Assembly (NCBI GenBank): GCA_012520715.1
Contig: JAAYNT010000070.1
Location: 1 to 46,623 of the forward strand
Length of the DNA: 46,623 nt
Reading direction: 5' to 3'
Source: Acholeplasmataceae bacterium
GTDB taxonomy: Bacteria > Bacillota_I > Bacilli_A > Acholeplasmatales > Acholeplasmataceae
Positions 16,911 to 25,692 of this stretch are shown here, piece after piece (the stretch's first letter is position 1; the number at the start of each line of letters is the position of its first letter). The notes below the pieces were generated by a model. It did not search any database and was not told the origin of the DNA. It worked only from the letters and a program-made list of their open reading frames with translations. Made by a program: the position numbers and the translations under genes.

Positions 16911-19037
16911 ATGCAAAAACAAGATAAACCACAAGCTCCACGTCGCAGACCCGATTTTTTAGTAATCATTATTATGATTGCTTTATTTATTGGAGTATTC
17001 TTTTTTATTCGCGACGCCTTAAGACCACAAGTCTTAAATATATCAGATGTTGAATTAAATACTTTAATTGAACAAAGTACTTCTTCAGCTGATCCATCTC
17101 CAATTAAAGGTATTTCTATTACACCACACGGAAATAATCCGATGAACGGATATATTGTTACTGGACAATTTGCAGATGACTTTTCATTTAACGGTGAAAA
17201 AGCAGGTTCTCCATTTATTTTAGGTGGCGGTGGAACGATTAGCCAAAGAAAAGTAAATGAACTCGAAGAGTTAATTTACACACATAACATGGCTAAAGGT
17301 ACCGCAAACCAAGCTCAGTGGATCCAATATCAAGGATTAACTCCTTACTCTGGTGTTACGTTTTGGAGTGTAGTTTTAAACTTACTACCATGGATTGCAA
17401 TTGGACTAATGATCTTCCTTGTTTATCGAAATGCATCAAACCAAAACACAAGAGCATTTGACTTTGCTAAAAGCCGGGCTCGTGTTGCTAAGAAAAGAAC
17501 TGTTAGTTTTGCTGATGTAGCTGGTGCAGATGAAGAAAAAGAAGAATTAATGGAAGTTGTTGATTTTCTTAAAAATCCAAAAAAATATCAAGACATTGGT
17601 GCAAGAATACCAAAAGGAGTTCTACTTGTTGGACCTCCTGGTACTGGTAAAACATTAATTGCTAAGGCCGTTGCCGGTGAAGCAAGTGTTCCATTTTTTA
17701 CAATTAGTGGTTCTGACTTTGTTGAGATGTTCGTTGGGGTTGGTGCTTCAAGAGTAAGAGATTTATTCAAAGTAGCAACAGAAAACTCACCATGTATTAT
17801 CTTTATTGACGAAATTGACGCAGTCGGGCGTCAAAGAGGTGCCGGTTTAGGTGGCGGACATGATGAAAGAGAGCAAACACTAAACCAACTATTAGTTGAA
17901 ATGGATGGATTTAATCCAAACTTAGGTATTATTGTAATGGCTGCAACTAACCGTCCTGACGTATTAGACCCAGCTCTACTTCGTCCTGGTCGTTTTGACC
18001 GTCAAATTACAATTGACTTACCAGACGTTAGAGCAAGAGCTCAAATTTTAGCAGTTCATGCTAGAAACAAACGTTTAGAACCAGATATTGACCTAAAATC
18101 AGTAGCTCATAGAATTCCAGGATTTAGTGGTGCTGATATTGAAAACTTATTAAACGAAGCTGCACTTCTTGCAGCTAGAAATAATAGAACAGTTATTTCA
18201 ATTAAAGATATTGATGAAGGTATTGACCGTGTTATTATGGGACCTGCCAAAACATCAAGAAAGTATAATGAAACTGAAAGACGTACTGTTGCTTACCATG
18301 AAGCTGGTCACGCAGTAATTGGCTTAATGGTTGAGCATGCACGTGTTGTACAAAAAGTTACAATTATCCCACGCGGTAAAGCGGGTGGGTACAACTTAAT
18401 GGTACCAAAGGAAGAAACATTCCTTGATACTAAAGAATCACTTCTTGCTTCTATTACAAGCTATTTAGCTGGTAGAGTTGCTGAAGAGATTGTCTTTGAT
18501 ACTGTTACAAATGGTGCTTATAACGACTTCCAAATGGCAACAAGAATCGCAAGAGCCATGGTTACAGAATATGGTATGTCAGACTTAGGTCCAATTCAAT
18601 ATGAACAACAAGCTGGTAATGTCTTCTTAGGAAGAGATTACTTAAAAGAGAAAAACTTCTCTGATCAAGTTGCTCATGAAATTGACCAAGAAGTTAGAAA
18701 GATTATTGATGAATGTCACCAAAGAGCAACTCAAGTAATTACTGAAAACCGTGAACTTTTAGATAATATTGCTAAATATCTACTTCTAGTTGAAACTCTA
18801 ACTTATCCAGATATTCAAGAAATTAAAAAGACTGGTGGCTTAAAATCATATGATGAAGAAGCTAACAACAAACCTAAAAATGAAGAAAAGCCACAAGTTA
18901 TTGAGGCCGAAGTAGTTGAAAGCGAAAATAAAACTGAAGAAGTTTTAGAAGGTATTTTAAAAGATATTGAAAAGGAAGATGACACTTCTAATAAAGAAGA
19001 TATTAAAGTTGAAGATAAAGTAGACGATAATAAATGA
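16911..19037 (+). CDS. ftsH: ATP-dependent zinc metalloprotease FtsH
   Basis: FtsH degrades misassembled membrane proteins and regulators. The 708-residue protein has a first transmembrane helix at about 15-35, an extracytoplasmic domain to about 145, a second helix near 150-173, the AAA+ domain (Walker A GPPGTGKT at 241-248, Walker B FIDEID, second region of homology ATNRPDVLDPALLRPGRFD) and the zinc protease domain with HEAGH at 463-467. A charged tail of about 60 residues rich in E, K and D follows residue 645, longer than in E. coli FtsH but common in Gram-positive forms. GAGG precedes the start by 7 bases. It overlaps the next gene as ATGA. Confidence 0.97.
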   Translation: MQKQDKPQAPRRRPDFLVIIIMIALFIGVFFFIRDALRPQVLNISDVELNTLIEQSTSSADPSPIKGISITPHGNNPMNGYIVTGQFADDFSFNGEKAGSPFILGGGGTISQRKVNELEELIYTHNMAKGTANQAQWIQYQGLTPYSGVTFWSVVLNLLPWIAIGLMIFLVYRNASNQNTRAFDFAKSRARVAKKRTVSFADVAGADEEKEELMEVVDFLKNPKKYQDIGARIPKGVLLVGPPGTGKTLIAKAVAGEASVPFFTISGSDFVEMFVGVGASRVRDLFKVATENSPCIIFIDEIDAVGRQRGAGLGGGHDEREQTLNQLLVEMDGFNPNLGIIVMAATNRPDVLDPALLRPGRFDRQITIDLPDVRARAQILAVHARNKRLEPDIDLKSVAHRIPGFSGADIENLLNEAALLAARNNRTVISIKDIDEGIDRVIMGPAKTSRKYNETERRTVAYHEAGHAVIGLMVEHARVVQKVTIIPRGKAGGYNLMVPKEETFLDTKESLLASITSYLAGRVAEEIVFDTVTNGAYNDFQMATRIARAMVTEYGMSDLGPIQYEQQAGNVFLGRDYLKEKNFSDQVAHEIDQEVRKIIDECHQRATQVITENRELLDNIAKYLLLVETLTYPDIQEIKKTGGLKSYDEEANNKPKNEEKPQVIEAEVVESENKTEEVLEGILKDIEKEDDTSNKEDIKVEDKVDDNK

Positions 19038-19273
19038 GACTAGATAAATACTTAAAAGTATCAAGAATTATTAAAAGGCGTACGATAGCTAAAGAAGCTG
19101 CTGACGCCGATCTAGTTTTAATTAATGGGAAGGTGGCAAAGCCATCTTCTTCTATTAAAGTAGATGATATTCTAACGGTTTCTCTTGGAAGCCGAACTAG
19201 AGAGATAAAAATTACTTCTCTTGATCCAAAGGAAGAAATGTTTATCGTATTAAAAAACGAAAAGAGGTTTTAA
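19034..19273 (+). CDS. rqcP: S4-domain RNA-binding protein RqcP (YabO/Hsp15 type)
   Basis: A 79-residue S4-fold protein beginning MRLDKYLKVSRIIKRRT, the standard motif of RqcP. RqcP stabilises P-site tRNA on stalled 50S subunits so RqcH can add alanine tails. The S4 core includes VLINGKVAKPSSSIKVDD. It starts in the last codon of ftsH (ATGA overlap) and ends one base before lysS. In Bacillus the homologue lies in the same neighbourhood. RqcH itself is not in the window. Confidence 0.88.
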   Translation: MRLDKYLKVSRIIKRRTIAKEAADADLVLINGKVAKPSSSIKVDDILTVSLGSRTREIKITSLDPKEEMFIVLKNEKRF

Positions 19274-19274
19274 A

Positions 19275-20762
19275 GTGACTAATTTAACCGATCAAGAAAT
19301 TATTAGACGAAAAAAGGTTGAAGAATTAAAAGAATTGGGTGTTGACCCATTTGGACATCGCTTTGATGTTACTACTCATGCTGATGAAATATTTAGAGCT
19401 TTTGGTGAAAAAACTAAAGAGGAATTAGCTGATTTAAACATCAATATTAGAATGGCAGGAAGAATTGTCTTAAAACGAGGTCAAGGAAAAGCTGGTTTTA
19501 TGCATATTCAAGACCGATCAGGAAGAATTCAAATATATGTTAGAACTGATTCTATATCTGAGCTTGAAGCTAAGGTATGGAAGTTATCAGACTTAGGAGA
19601 TATTATTGGTGTTGAAGGCTTTTTATTTAGAACTAATACTAATGAGTTAAGTGTTCATGTTACTAAATATGTACATCTAACAAAAGCCCTAAAACCACTA
19701 CCAGAAAAATATCATGGTCTAACTGATGTTGAAGAAATTAGACGTAAGCGTTACTTAGGGCTAATTACTAATGAATCGGATCGTCACATTGCATATACTC
19801 GCCCTAAAATTATTAGAGCTTTCCAACACTACTTTGATTCAAGAGGTTTCATTGAAGTTGAAACGCCTGTCTTACAATCAATTTTAGGTGGCGCAGCAGC
19901 AAGACCATTTATAACTCACCATAATACACTAGATATGGAGTTTTATTTAAGAATTGCTACTGAAATTCCTCTTAAAAAATTAATTGTTGGCGGAATGGAA
20001 GCTGTTTATGAAATCGGTAGACTTTTTAGAAACGAAGGAATGGACTCAACTCATAACCCAGAGTTTACTACTGTAGAAGCATACCTTGCATATTCTAATA
20101 TGGAAGGAATGATGGATTTAGTCGAAGACTGCTTAAGATCAGTAACCAAAGAAGTCTTAGGTACTACTACTGTTACATTTGATGATAAAGAACTAGATTT
20201 TGGCTCACCATTTAAACGGATTACAATGGTTGATGCTATTAAAGAAAAATCTGGCCTAGATTTTTCAAAAGAGATTACTTTAGATGAAGCTAAAGCTTTA
20301 GCTAAAAAACATGGCATCGAAGTTGAAAAACACTTTACAGTTGGTCATATTATTGCTGAGTTTTTTGACTTATTTGTTGAACCAACAATTACACAACCAA
20401 CATTTGTCTATATGTATCCACTAGAAATTAGTCCTCTTGCTAAGAAAAATGACAAAGATCCAAGATTTACCGACCGTTTTGAATTATTTATTAATGGTGC
20501 TGAATATGCCAATGCATATAGCGAATTAAATGATCCAATTGATCAAAAAGAAAGATTTGAAGCACAATTAGTTGAAAGAGAAAAAGGAAATGCTGAAGCT
20601 AGTGAAATGGACTATGATTTCATTGAAGCTTTAGAATACGGCTTACCTCCAACTGGAGGTCTTGGGATTGGAATTGATAGATTTGTAATGCTACTTACTA
20701 ACACTAAGAGCATTAGAGATGTTATTTTATTCCCACATTTAAGAGAAAAACCGCGTAAATAA
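19275..20762 (+). CDS. lysS: lysyl-tRNA synthetase, class II
   Basis: LysRS charges tRNA(Lys). The 495-residue protein has the OB-fold anticodon domain at about 50-150 (RMAGRIVLKRGQGKAGFMHIQD) and the class II catalytic domain, with motif 2 GRLFRNEGMDSTHNPEFT near residue 245 and motif 3 GLGIGIDRFVMLLT near the C-terminus. The start codon is GTG, with GAGG 7 bases upstream. It is the last intact gene of the tilS operon; a broken gene follows directly. Confidence 0.96.
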   Translation: MTNLTDQEIIRRKKVEELKELGVDPFGHRFDVTTHADEIFRAFGEKTKEELADLNINIRMAGRIVLKRGQGKAGFMHIQDRSGRIQIYVRTDSISELEAKVWKLSDLGDIIGVEGFLFRTNTNELSVHVTKYVHLTKALKPLPEKYHGLTDVEEIRRKRYLGLITNESDRHIAYTRPKIIRAFQHYFDSRGFIEVETPVLQSILGGAAARPFITHHNTLDMEFYLRIATEIPLKKLIVGGMEAVYEIGRLFRNEGMDSTHNPEFTTVEAYLAYSNMEGMMDLVEDCLRSVTKEVLGTTTVTFDDKELDFGSPFKRITMVDAIKEKSGLDFSKEITLDEAKALAKKHGIEVEKHFTVGHIIAEFFDLFVEPTITQPTFVYMYPLEISPLAKKNDKDPRFTDRFELFINGAEYANAYSELNDPIDQKERFEAQLVEREKGNAEASEMDYDFIEALEYGLPPTGGLGIGIDRFVMLLTNTKSIRDVILFPHLREKPRK

Positions 20763-21210
20763 CACAAAATCATTAAAACAATATGGCGGTTTCATCGCAT
20801 TATTTTTCGGAGTAGTAGCTATTATTATGCTATTTATCTCACCAGCATTACGTGTACCAGACGGCTTTTTTAGTGGTGACATTAAAGTAACAGGGTTTTA
20901 AGCTATCTTTGGAGCTAAACGTAAAATCTTAGGAGTAGAAACTACAATCTTAGAATTTAATACTCTAGGTTTTCTAGCACTTATTTTCTTAGTTGGTGGT
21001 CTTGTTGTTCCACTAGTACCACTACCTGCTAACTTTAATTATTTAATTGGTGCATTATTATTATTAATTTCTGGTATCTTCTTCTTTGTATTCCCAGGAA
21101 CGCATGATTCAGGTATCGCTGCAAACACACCAATTATTATTGCTGGTATCTTTACATTAATTGGATTTGCAATTAATGCAGTGTTAGGATTCTTAAACTT
21201 TAAAAGATAA
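20761..21210 (+). pseudogene. broken gene for a four-helix membrane protein
   Basis: Directly after lysS an open frame without a start codon reads (N)NTKSLKQYGGFIALFFGV, continues through a first hydrophobic helix to KVTG-F and meets an in-frame TAA at 20899-20901. Downstream, the same frame continues for about 100 codons with three more hydrophobic segments (TLGFLALIFLVGGLVVP, YLIGALLLLISGIFFF, AGIFTLIGFAINAVL) and ends FLNFKR-TAA. No ATG or other plausible start exists at the 5' end in this frame; the ATG at 20783 is one base out of frame and stops at once. The stop can be explained by one change (AAA to TAA) and the start by loss of an ATG beside the lysS stop. It reads like a decayed copy of a small membrane protein, family not recognised. 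Confidence 0.7.
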
Positions 21211-21223
21211 TTAACTAAATAAT

Positions 21224-21252
21224 AAAAACCGCCTTTGTTAGGCGGTTTTTTT
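21224..21252. terminator. bidirectional intrinsic terminator
   Basis: AAAAACCGCC-TTTGTTA-GGCGGTTTTTTT has a stem of 10 bp with A-rich and T-rich flanks, so it works on both strands. It ends the plus-strand lysS/pseudogene transcript and the minus-strand fba transcript, whose last gene stops 1 base away. Confidence 0.9.
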
Positions 21253-21253
21253 G

Positions 21254-21814
21254 TTATTCATTGATATCTAAATTAATGGCAATCTCGGCATAGATTGACG
21301 CTATTGATTCAAAATCTTCTTTAGCGTTTTGAAAAACTTCTAACGACACTTTATCGACTTTATTAAATAGTTCTAAAGGTGCATTTTCACATTTTTCAAT
21401 ATAGTACTGAATTTCTTTTTCTAAATCAATTATTTTTTCTAAGTCTTCTTCATTGTATTGGTCATTTTCTAAAATTCTTTGTTCAAATTCTAAAACATGA
21501 AACATTAGATTAATTGTTTTACCAATTGATTCTAGTTTTTTGTAATCATTTTTACAAAATTCTTTTAATATATAATCAACTTCACCGTACATATATACTA
21601 AATAATTAAATCCAAATTCGAATATGCCATGTTCTTCTTGGCCATATTCTTTATTGTCAATTAAGTCGTTGTATAAATATTCAACAACTGGTAATACATA
21701 TTCGAATGTATGTTTAATTGATGAATCAGATTTTTCAACAAAGTCGATTAATTCACTATGTTCTAATCTCCAATTAGCATAGTGTTGATAAATTAATTCA
21801 TCTTCTATTTTCAT
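21254..21814 (-). CDS. unknown acidic helical protein coupled to fba
   Basis: A 186-residue soluble protein, acidic (many E and D, few basic residues) and predicted to be mostly helical; no motif, membrane segment or signal is seen and I do not recognise a family. Its ATG shares a base with the fba stop codon (TAATG), so its translation should be coupled to that of aldolase. It is the last gene before a strong terminator. Link to glycolysis is by position only. The steady helical heptad-like pattern (LEKIIDLEKEIQYYIEK) would fit a small regulatory or adaptor protein. Confidence 0.8.
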   Translation of the reverse strand: MKIEDELIYQHYANWRLEHSELIDFVEKSDSSIKHTFEYVLPVVEYLYNDLIDNKEYGQEEHGIFEFGFNYLVYMYGEVDYILKEFCKNDYKKLESIGKTINLMFHVLEFEQRILENDQYNEEDLEKIIDLEKEIQYYIEKCENAPLELFNKVDKVSLEVFQNAKEDFESIASIYAEIAINLDINE

Positions 21815-22677
21815 TAAGCTTTATTAACTGATCCAAATAAAGTGAACTTATCTCTTACTACTTGAGCTGCAGCTTCAGTTCCTGGTTTTAATAATTTTCT
21901 TGGATCATATCCTTTTGATTTTAAGTCTTTACCTTCTTCAATATACTTTCTAGTTGCTGCTGCGAAAGCTAATTGTAATTCAGTATTAACATTAATCTTA
22001 GATACACCTAATGAGATTGCTTCTTGAATCATGTCACCTGGAATACCAGTTCCACCGTGTAATACTAGTGGGATTCCACCAGTAACTCTTTGAATGTCAC
22101 GTAGAACATCAAAATCTAAACCTTTCCAGTTTTCTGGGTAAGGTCCGTGGATATTTCCAATACCTGCTGCAAACATATCAACTCCTGTTGCAGCAATTTG
22201 GCGTGATTCTTCTAAGTCTGCTAATTCACCAGTACCGACTACTCCGTCTTCTTCACCGCCAATTGAACCTACTTCAGCTTCAACTGACACCCCTTTTGAG
22301 TGGCATAGTTCAACTATTTCTTTTGTTTTTGCTAAGTTTTCATCAAATGGTAGACTTGAACCATCAAACATAATTGATGTAAAACCAGCAGCTAGTGCTG
22401 CTTTGGCACCTTCATATGTACCATGGTCTAAGTGAACTGCAACTGGGACCGTAATATTAAAGTGGTCGTGTAGTTCCCTAACCATTGCCATAACTGTTCT
22501 AAAACCACCCATGTATTTAGCTGCACCTTCTGATACACCTAAAATAACTGGTGATTTTAACTCTTCTGATACTTGAAGAACTAATTTAGTCCATTCTAAG
22601 TTATTAATATTAATTTGTGCTACCGCATAACCTTCTTTATGCGCTTTTAGTAGCATTTCTCTTGCTGATACTAACAT
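21814..22677 (-). CDS. fba: class II fructose-1,6-bisphosphate aldolase
   Basis: The zinc enzyme splits fructose 1,6-bisphosphate into two triose phosphates. The 287-residue protein shows VAQININNLEW, the zinc-binding VHLDHG near residue 83, the EAEVGSIGGEEDG motif, and VLHGGTGIPGD with a zinc histidine and the phosphate-binding GGSG-like loop. The N-terminal MLVSAREMLLKAHKEGYAV is the standard start; GGAGG lies 8 bases upstream. It follows pyrG as in Bacillus (rpoE-pyrG-spo0F-fbaA) and has its own -10 element. Confidence 0.96.
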   Translation of the reverse strand: MLVSAREMLLKAHKEGYAVAQININNLEWTKLVLQVSEELKSPVILGVSEGAAKYMGGFRTVMAMVRELHDHFNITVPVAVHLDHGTYEGAKAALAAGFTSIMFDGSSLPFDENLAKTKEIVELCHSKGVSVEAEVGSIGGEEDGVVGTGELADLEESRQIAATGVDMFAAGIGNIHGPYPENWKGLDFDVLRDIQRVTGGIPLVLHGGTGIPGDMIQEAISLGVSKINVNTELQLAFAAATRKYIEEGKDLKSKGYDPRKLLKPGTEAAAQVVRDKFTLFGSVNKA

Positions 22678-22710
22678 ATTTGTTTCCTCCTTTATATTAT
22701 CTACATTACT

Positions 22711-22716
22711 ATTATA
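22711..22716 (-). promoter_or_regulatory. -10 element of the fba promoter
   Basis: TATAAT on the minus strand at 22711-22716, about 34 bases before the fba ATG and directly after the pyrG stop. No good -35 hexamer is seen; pyrG readthrough could also supply transcription. Confidence 0.5.
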
Positions 22717-22722
22717 CTCTTT

Positions 22723-24312
22723 TTAATCAGTTTTTAGGTTTTTATTGTTTTTACAAGCTTCTAAGAAGCTTAAAAACAGTGGATGTGGTTTTAATGGTCT
22801 TGAAATATATTCAGGATGATATTGAACATGAATATACCAAGGATGGTTTTCAAGTTCTAAAACATCTACGGCTTTAATCTGACGATTATAGCCAGTAATC
22901 ATCATCCCGTTTTGTTCAAATAAATCACTAAATTCTGGATTAAATTCAAAACGATGACGATGGCGTTCTCTAATTTGAGATTGATTATATATTTCTCTAA
23001 TTTTACTACCTTCTTTTAAGTTAGTAGTATATTCTCCTAATTTAAATTTATGATTTGAATTTTTTTGAATAATTGGGTTATGACAATTTTCAAATTCTTC
23101 TGAGCATACATCGGATATTCCTAGAACATTTTGGGCAAACTCAATTGCTGCAAGTTGCATTCCAAAGCAAATACCTAATGTTGGAATTAAATTTTTTCTT
23201 CCATATTCTAATGCTAGTAACTTCCCTTCGGTTCCCCGGTGTCCGAATCCACCAGGAATAATAATTCCGTCGGCTCCTTCTAAATGTTTTGAAATATTTA
23301 AATCAGTTACTTTTTCACTATCAACCCAAATTAAATCAATTAAAGTACTCATCTTAAAACCAGCATGTCTAAGTGATTCTATTATTGAAATATAGGCATC
23401 ATGTAGTGAGACATATTTACCAATAATGGCGATGGTTAGTTTTTTATCTGATTTTTTAATTTGTTCTACTAATTGTTGCCACTGTTTAACATTGGCTTTT
23501 TTCAAATTATCTAACTCGAAATGTTTTAAAATAATATCATCAATATGTTGTTGTTGTAAGTTTAGTAAAATCTCATAAACAACTTTCATATCATATGATT
23601 GTAAGATTGATTCTGGCGGAAGGTCAGTAAACAATGATATTTTATCGATATGTTCTTGTTCAATTGGTTCTTCTGAACGAAGAACTAACATATCAGGTTG
23701 AATACCTAATGACTTTAATTCTTTAACACTGTGCTGAGTTGGTTTTGTTTTTAACTCACCAGCAGCTTTTAAGTATGGTACTAAAGTAGCATGAATATAA
23801 AAAGTATTTTCATGTCCAAAGTCTCTTCTTGCTTGTCTAATTGCTTCTAGAAATGGAAGTGATTCCATATCTCCAACTGTACCACCAATTTCAACTATTA
23901 CAACATCAGCTTTGGTATTAGTTGCTGCTCTTTTTAATAATCTTTTTATCTCATCAGTAATATGAGGAATAACTTGAACTGTTTTACCGGCATATTTGCC
24001 TTTTCTTTCATTATCAATAACCGCTTTATAAACGCGACCACTTGATACTGATGAATATCTAGTTAAGTTTTCATCAATAAATCTTTCATAGTGTCCTAAA
24101 TCAAGATCAGTTTCTGCACCATCTTTAGTTACAAAAACTTCACCATGTTGAAGTGGTGACATTAATCCTGGATCCACGTTAATATATGGATCAAATTTTT
24201 GCATTGTTACTTTTAGTCCTCTAGCTTTTAGTAATACACCGATTGATGATGCAACAATTCCTTTTCCTAAACTGGAAACTACACCACCAGTTACAAAGAT
24301 ATATTTAGCCAT
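22723..24312 (-). CDS. pyrG: CTP synthase
   Basis: PyrG makes CTP from UTP, ATP and glutamine. The 529-residue protein has the N-terminal synthase domain (FVTGGVVSSLGKGIVASSIG at residues 6-25, QKFDPYINVDPG, HGEVFVTKDGAETDLDLGHYERF) and a C-terminal class I glutamine amidotransferase domain with the nucleophile cysteine in LGICFGMQLA and the QYHPEY His/Glu pair. AGGAGG stands before the ATG. The 5' leader holds a promoter and a short terminator hairpin that starts with GGGC at the predicted +1, the hallmark of CTP-controlled attenuation. Confidence 0.97.
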   Translation of the reverse strand: MAKYIFVTGGVVSSLGKGIVASSIGVLLKARGLKVTMQKFDPYINVDPGLMSPLQHGEVFVTKDGAETDLDLGHYERFIDENLTRYSSVSSGRVYKAVIDNERKGKYAGKTVQVIPHITDEIKRLLKRAATNTKADVVIVEIGGTVGDMESLPFLEAIRQARRDFGHENTFYIHATLVPYLKAAGELKTKPTQHSVKELKSLGIQPDMLVLRSEEPIEQEHIDKISLFTDLPPESILQSYDMKVVYEILLNLQQQHIDDIILKHFELDNLKKANVKQWQQLVEQIKKSDKKLTIAIIGKYVSLHDAYISIIESLRHAGFKMSTLIDLIWVDSEKVTDLNISKHLEGADGIIIPGGFGHRGTEGKLLALEYGRKNLIPTLGICFGMQLAAIEFAQNVLGISDVCSEEFENCHNPIIQKNSNHKFKLGEYTTNLKEGSKIREIYNQSQIRERHRHRFEFNPEFSDLFEQNGMMITGYNRQIKAVDVLELENHPWYIHVQYHPEYISRPLKPHPLFLSFLEACKNNKNLKTD

Positions 24313-24351
24313 GTTGCCCTCCTGAATATAATATGTGATATTTTATAAATT

Positions 24352-24378
24352 AAAAGGGCACGTCGGAAGACGGTGCCC
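24352..24378 (-). promoter_or_regulatory. pyrG leader attenuator with GGGC start
   Basis: The predicted transcript starts at 24378 with GGGC. It immediately folds into a hairpin: GGGCA pairs with UGCCC and CGUC with GACG, with one bulged C and a UUCC loop, followed by UUUUA. In Bacillus subtilis low CTP makes the polymerase repeat G at such a GGGC start, and the extra Gs bind a pyrimidine tract and prevent termination. Here the pyrimidine run UCUUCC (24370-24365) could play that role. The known mechanism is applied by analogy. Confidence 0.8.
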
Positions 24379-24384
24379 TCTATT

Positions 24385-24413
24385 ATTATATCAAAATGTT
24401 AAATTACTATCAA
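24385..24413 (-). promoter_or_regulatory. pyrG promoter
   Basis: On the minus strand TTGATA (24408-24413) and TATAAT (24385-24390) are separated by exactly 17 bases. The -35 overlaps the rpoE stop codon. The GGG at 24378 is the seventh base after the -10, the expected start point. Confidence 0.85.
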
Positions 24414-25018
24414 TATAAATCTTCGTATTCATCCATAATTTCGTGATATTCATCTTCATCGTAATCTTCAGATTCTAAATCACCTAAATCAACGTCATAA
24501 TTATCTTCGTCAATTGACTGTAAATCAAGGTCGTCTCCAATGTATTGTTTTTCTTCAATTAGAGCTTGTTTTTCTTCTTCATCTAAGTCTTCTAATTCTT
24601 CTTCAATGTCTTCTAATTCATCGTCAAATAAAATATCAAAGTCTAGATCATCTTCATCTTCAACTCTATCTAAATCTAGAATAGCTTCTACTTTCTCAGA
24701 AGTAATATTTGTAAAGTTAACTTCTTTATAACCTTCTAAAACACTTGGATCGCCAACTTCTGATTCATTTATAAAATCAGTTCCATCTTTAGCCCAAAAT
24801 TCTAAGTTTCTTTCTTTTAAATCCCATAAACCTTGTCCCATATAAACAAAGTTGGCACTTGTAACAATATCTAAATATAGTTGATTTAATGTTTCATAGT
24901 CTGTTTCTGGAAAACCTTTAGCATTAGCAACTTCTTTAAAGATGTCAGTTAGTGCTAATGGAGCATCATTTTCAACTAATAATTGTTCTACGATTTTTAT
25001 CATTGATAATTCTTTCAT
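24410..25018 (-). CDS. rpoE: RNA polymerase delta subunit
   Basis: Delta speeds RNA polymerase recycling and is specific to low-GC Gram-positive lineages. The 202-residue protein has the N-terminal HARE-HTH domain (about 1-90; SMIKIVEQLLVENDAPLALTDIFKEV, then GQGLWDLKER) and a long C-terminal tail made almost wholly of D and E, the nucleic-acid-mimic region. A longer frame begins at 25057, but its codons include the AGAGGTG ribosome site, so the ATG at 25018 is used. It lies just upstream of pyrG, as in Bacillus. Confidence 0.94.
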   Translation of the reverse strand: MKELSMIKIVEQLLVENDAPLALTDIFKEVANAKGFPETDYETLNQLYLDIVTSANFVYMGQGLWDLKERNLEFWAKDGTDFINESEVGDPSVLEGYKEVNFTNITSEKVEAILDLDRVEDEDDLDFDILFDDELEDIEEELEDLDEEEKQALIEEKQYIGDDLDLQSIDEDNYDVDLGDLESEDYDEDEYHEIMDEYEDLY

Positions 25019-25045
25019 AATAATTTCACCTCTTAAAACTACTGT

Positions 25046-25074
25046 ATTATAACGCATAAAATTAAATAATGCAA
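25046..25074 (-). promoter_or_regulatory. rpoE promoter
   Basis: TTGCAT (25069-25074) and TATAAT (25046-25051) on the minus strand have a 17-base spacer. The -10 lies 28 bases before the rpoE ATG. Confidence 0.8.
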
Positions 25075-25081
25075 GTTAATT

Positions 25082-25102
25082 AGATAATTATATTAATTAT
25101 CT
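25082..25102 (-). terminator. AT-rich hairpin at the recR stop
   Basis: AGATAATTA-ATA-TAATTATCT is a perfect 9-bp stem overlapping the recR stop codon. It is almost all A:T and no T-run follows, so termination would be weak. It could instead be a transcript 3' end stabiliser. Confidence 0.35.
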
Positions 25103-25692
25103 TAAAAATCACGACGGTTTATTACCGCTTGTGATAAGGTTTCTTGATCCGCATACTTTAAATCACTACCAGCAGGAATCCCATAAGCAAGCCTTGTTAC
25201 TTTAATATTTCGATCTTGAAGAATTGCTTTTAAATACTGTGCGGTCATCTCACCTTCAACAGTTGAATTAGTAGCAATAACAACTTCACCAATTGTATCA
25301 AGTCTTACTTTTATTGATTCGATGTTTAAATCTTTTTCAGTAATACCTCTTGAAAAATCAATTAGACCACCTAATACGTGATATCTACCACGAAATGATC
25401 TTGTTTGTTCTAAAAGATAAACATCTCTTGACTCTGATACTACCATTAAAGTTTTTTCATCTCTTAAACTGTTACTACAAATATGACATGGGTTTAACTC
25501 TGTTAACAAGCCACATGTTGTGCAGTATGATAGCTTATCTTTAATCTCTTTAATGTGTGTAGCAAAGTTTAGGGTTTCTTCACGAGAAAAATTAGTGATT
25601 AAATGTAGAGCTAATCGCTCTGCAGTTTTTTCACCAACTCCTGGTAGTTTTTTAAAATCATCAATTAGTTGTTTAATTGATTTTGGATACAT
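25102..25692 (-). CDS. recR: recombination protein RecR
   Basis: RecR acts with RecO/RecF in loading RecA on gapped DNA. The 196-residue protein has the helix-hairpin-helix LPGVGEKTAERLALHL near residue 16, a four-cysteine zinc finger (CTTCG then CHIC, residues about 57-72), and the Toprim domain (LMVVSESRDVYLLEQ, then ATNSTVEGEMTAQYL). The usual Toprim ATNP reads ATNS here. Its ATG overlaps the ybaB stop as TAATG, in the conserved dnaX-ybaB-recR order. Confidence 0.96.
   Translation of the reverse strand: MYPKSIKQLIDDFKKLPGVGEKTAERLALHLITNFSREETLNFATHIKEIKDKLSYCTTCGLLTELNPCHICSNSLRDEKTLMVVSESRDVYLLEQTRSFRGRYHVLGGLIDFSRGITEKDLNIESIKVRLDTIGEVVIATNSTVEGEMTAQYLKAILQDRNIKVTRLAYGIPAGSDLKYADQETLSQAVINRRDF

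Noticed and set aside
16902..19037. UGA read as tryptophan (mycoplasma code)
   Set aside because: hpt and tilS end at UGA in the expected place and tryptophan is UGG in conserved positions, so the standard code is used.
20783..20812. ATG after lysS as a possible start for the membrane protein
   Set aside because: It is one base out of frame with the hydrophobic reading frame and reaches a stop after ten codons.
24540..24731. Serine-rich plus-strand reading frame opposite rpoE
   Set aside because: It is the antisense of the acidic D/E tail of the delta subunit; Ser-rich antisense frames arise from GAA/GAT-rich codons. No ribosome site.
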